From positions 1 to 52,146 of the forward strand of contig NZ_VTHK01000057.1 of the NCBI RefSeq assembly GCF_009765355.1: a stretch of 52,146 bases of DNA. The letters run 5' to 3'. The position numbers and the translations under genes were made by a program. Positions 50,482 through 52,146 of this stretch are shown here, in pieces (position 1 is the stretch's first letter; each line of letters starts with the position of its first letter). The notes beneath the pieces are model-generated. The model saw only the letters and a program-made list of their open reading frames with translations. It searched no databases and was not told the DNA's origin. The DNA comes from Amycolatopsis anabasis (lineage in GTDB: Bacteria; Actinomycetota; Actinomycetes; Mycobacteriales; Pseudonocardiaceae).

Positions 50482-51357
50482 TCAGCCCGGCGGTTTGCGG
50501 AGCAGGAAGAGGAAGTAGCCGATGTGGTCGCGGAAGAGCGACCGGACCAGCGGAACCAGTTCGTCCATCCGCGCCACGAGCTCCGGCCCGTAGCGTTCCA
50601 GGATCTCGTCGTGCCGGTCGGCGTACAGAATTCCCATGAGCTCGCCGGAGAAGGCGCAGTTCTGCGTCATGTTCTCGGCCCGGACGAGTTCGAATCCGGC
50701 CGTGTCCGCGAGGGTCAGCAGTTCCGTGGGGGTGAGTGGCGGAGCGCAGGACCAGGTTTCGCGATAGGCGGCCAGTTCCTGTTCGGATGGGTTACCGCGC
50801 TGGGTGAATTCGGTCAGCAGGAAATGGCCGCCCGGGCGTAGGACCCGCCAGGCCTCCTGCAATCCTTTCAACCGATCGGAAAGATGCGGGTAGCTGTCAA
50901 TCGCCCAAGCGGCGTCGAAGGATTCGTCCTCGAAGTCGAGGTCCATGGCGTTGCCGTAGACGAACTTCACCCGGTCGGCCGCACCGGCGGAGCGCGCCAG
51001 GTCGGCGGCCTTGGCGATCTGGGTCCGGCTCACGGTGATCCCGGTGACCCGCCCACCGCTGCGCTGGGCCAGCCGCACCGCCGGGCCTCCGGTGCCGCAG
51101 CCGATGTCCAGTAGGTGCTCGCCGGTGCGGAGGCCGATGGTGTCGATGAGGAAATCGGTTTGCCTTTCCTGCGCGCGGTTCGCCAGGTCGGTCAAGGTGG
51201 CGGCGGGAGCGCGTTCGTGGTGGGGCGCCCACATGCCGATGTGGATGGCGGTGTCGCCGATCGTCAGGGAGTAGAGGTCGCCGAACTGGTCGTAGGCGGC
51301 CCCGACTTCGTCCGGAGTGGGTAGGGAATCGTTGACTGGTCGATCGTTTGTCGTCAC
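50482..51357 (-). CDS. class I SAM-dependent methyltransferase (natural-product O-methyltransferase-like)
   Basis: This 291-residue protein has motif I LLDIGCGTGGPAVRLAQRSGG, VTGITVSRTQIAKA, the aspartate in FDAAWAIDSYPHLSD and WRVLRPGGHFLLTEF. The N-terminal YDQFGDLYSLTIGDTAIHIGMW resembles RebM-type and other natural-product O-methyltransferases. Start GTG at 51357 follows GGGAGAAG. The frame stays open upstream to the window's repeats, but that part is not conserved. It stands alone, so its pathway is unknown. Confidence 0.85.
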   Translation of the reverse strand: MTTNDRPVNDSLPTPDEVGAAYDQFGDLYSLTIGDTAIHIGMWAPHHERAPAATLTDLANRAQERQTDFLIDTIGLRTGEHLLDIGCGTGGPAVRLAQRSGGRVTGITVSRTQIAKAADLARSAGAADRVKFVYGNAMDLDFEDESFDAAWAIDSYPHLSDRLKGLQEAWRVLRPGGHFLLTEFTQRGNPSEQELAAYRETWSCAPPLTPTELLTLADTAGFELVRAENMTQNCAFSGELMGILYADRHDEILERYGPELVARMDELVPLVRSLFRDHIGYFLFLLRKPPG

Positions 51358-51465
51358 AGTGCTTCTCCCGAGCGATAACTGGGGACGTTGCCAGGGTAGT
51401 GGGCGGTGCGCTCTCGGGGCAGTGAGTTCGTGGTGGGGGTGGTTGCCGTTTCTTGGAGTTGGGTT

Positions 51466-51790
51466 GGGTTTCAGGCACGCCTTCGGCGCGCCGTGGGAAA
51501 CTGTCGCTCCACGGGTCGATTCCCGTCGTTGGTCACCAGCGACAGTTCCCCACGGAATGGGCATCTTTGGTCGCGTTGGCGGCCGTGCCCGATTCACCTT
51601 CCGCGAGTCCCCCGTTCCGGTCGCGCGAGTCCCCCGTTTTGGTCGGGTGAGTTCCCCGTTTCGGTAGCTGAACACCACGATCCGGCATGCGCCCCCCACA
51701 GAATGAGCATGTTTGGTTACGGCAGCAGCCGCGCCCGATTCACCCATTCGAGATGGGTGTTGATCTTCCGTTGTCGATAGAATGGGAGAC
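51466..51790. repeat. right flanking non-coding repeat, inverted copy of the left flank
   Basis: This region mirrors 292-472. It has 18-base hairpin arms at 51491-51508 and 51538-51555 that differ at one position, and ends beside the second DUF222 gene with the same CACCCAT/ATGGGTG hairpin. A unit of about 50 bases (CCCAC-GAATG...GCCCGATTC) occurs twice, at 51547-51595 and 51693-51741, with tandem repeats between, whereas the left flank has one. The rest of 51358-51790 shows no gene. Confidence 0.7.
51603..51666. repeat. three tandem ~22-bp repeats (GAGTYCCCCGTTYYGGTC)
   Basis: Three adjacent units share GAGTYCCCCGTT followed by YYGGT. The same unit appears twice at 10803-10847, in the opposite orientation, far from this site. 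They are non-coding and lie inside the right flanking repeat. Confidence 0.75.
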
Positions 51791-52146
51791 GTGGAAACGA
51801 ATACCAGACTTGCGGACCTGAAAGACATTATTCAGTTGGAGGGGGAGGTGATTGCGCGGGCGCAGGCTCGGCAGTTGAGAGCCATTGCGGAACTGGACAA
51901 CCTGCAAGGAAGATCCCGCGGTGTGCCCGTCGAAGTGGCTTGGATGCTGAAACTGACGGAACACAAGGCGGCGAGGAAGGTGGCGCTCGCGCGGACGCTC
52001 ACCACGCGGCTGCCCGAAACCCTGAAAGCCATGGAGGGTGGGGTGATCGACGGGGAGAAAGCCTCCAAGATCGCCGAACCCACGGCATACTTGAGCGATG
52101 AGAAGGCCCGTGAGGTTGATGCCATCATGGCCAGCCGGTTGCAGGG
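51791..52146 (+). CDS. DUF222-type protein, N-terminal part (gene runs off the right edge)
   Basis: 118 codons from GTG 51791 encode VETNTRLADLKDIIQLE, RAIAELDNLQGRSRGVPVEV, and WMLKLTEHKAARKVALARTL, a DUF222 N-terminus near-identical to the fragment at 1-291. Conserved GGGAG at 51784-51788 supports this start, as in the left copy; an in-frame ATG at 51782 exists only here. Full length and any HNH domain lie outside. Confidence 0.75.
   Translation, partial: METNTRLADLKDIIQLEGEVIARAQARQLRAIAELDNLQGRSRGVPVEVAWMLKLTEHKAARKVALARTLTTRLPETLKAMEGGVIDGEKASKIAEPTAYLSDEKAREVDAIMASRLQ

Noticed and set aside
1..52146. tRNA, rRNA or CRISPR array
   Set aside because: No cloverleaf-like intergenic sequence, rRNA motif or regularly spaced repeat array was found on either strand. 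Tandem 22-bp units lack spacers.

Overview
The window is very GC-rich with tight operons, start/stop overlaps and GTG starts, as in an actinomycete. Gene content and many copies of a TCCANNNTGGA palindrome suggest Pseudonocardiaceae, probably Amycolatopsis (inference, not proved). No rRNA, tRNA, CRISPR array, integrase or transposase was seen.

Layout. (a) 1-622 and 51358-52146: two near-identical DUF222-type gene fragments in inverted orientation, with matching non-coding repeats, bracket about 51 kb. (b) 623-8229: a translationally coupled operon of methyltransferase, DUF364-type protein, MFS exporter, PduX-like GHMP kinase, cysteine-synthase-like PLP enzyme and a FecCD-type ABC importer. 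It reads as a small amino-acid-derived metallophore system with synthesis, export and re-uptake. (c) 8250-15437: mostly housekeeping or accessory genes: DUF899 protein, small secreted protein, cyclase-family hydrolase, tannase/feruloyl-esterase-like enzyme, SRPBCC protein, ArsR regulator, MFS transporter, methyltransferase. (d) 15438-21533: a structured leader, then a four-gene operon of adenylation-carrier didomain, flavin-dependent halogenase, cation/proton antiporter and tyrosine phenol-lyase-like enzyme. This is a candidate pathway for a carrier-tethered chlorinated amino acid or chlorophenol. (e) 21538-25616, minus strand: a VioB-like ferritin-domain protein and a DUF1015 protein. (f) 25747-48331: one long plus-strand operon for a contractile injection system (eCIS/phage-tail-like particle): sheath, tube, cap, AAA+ ATPase, eCIS-core (DUF4157) metalloprotease-like candidate cargo, hub, spike, PAAR tip, gp25 wedge, two baseplate J-type proteins, gpI-type protein and a DUF6519-like protein. 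(g) 48395-50428: a BTAD regulator, a small acidic protein and an N-acetylmuramoyl-L-alanine amidase that could release the particle. (h) 50482-51357: a class I methyltransferase.

The most novel-looking parts are the kinase/PLP/DUF364 metallophore operon and the adenylation/halogenase/tyrosine-lyase operon. The eCIS is a recognisable system with unusual parts: no evident tape-measure or fibre gene, a split hub and spike, and a cysteine-cluster protein.
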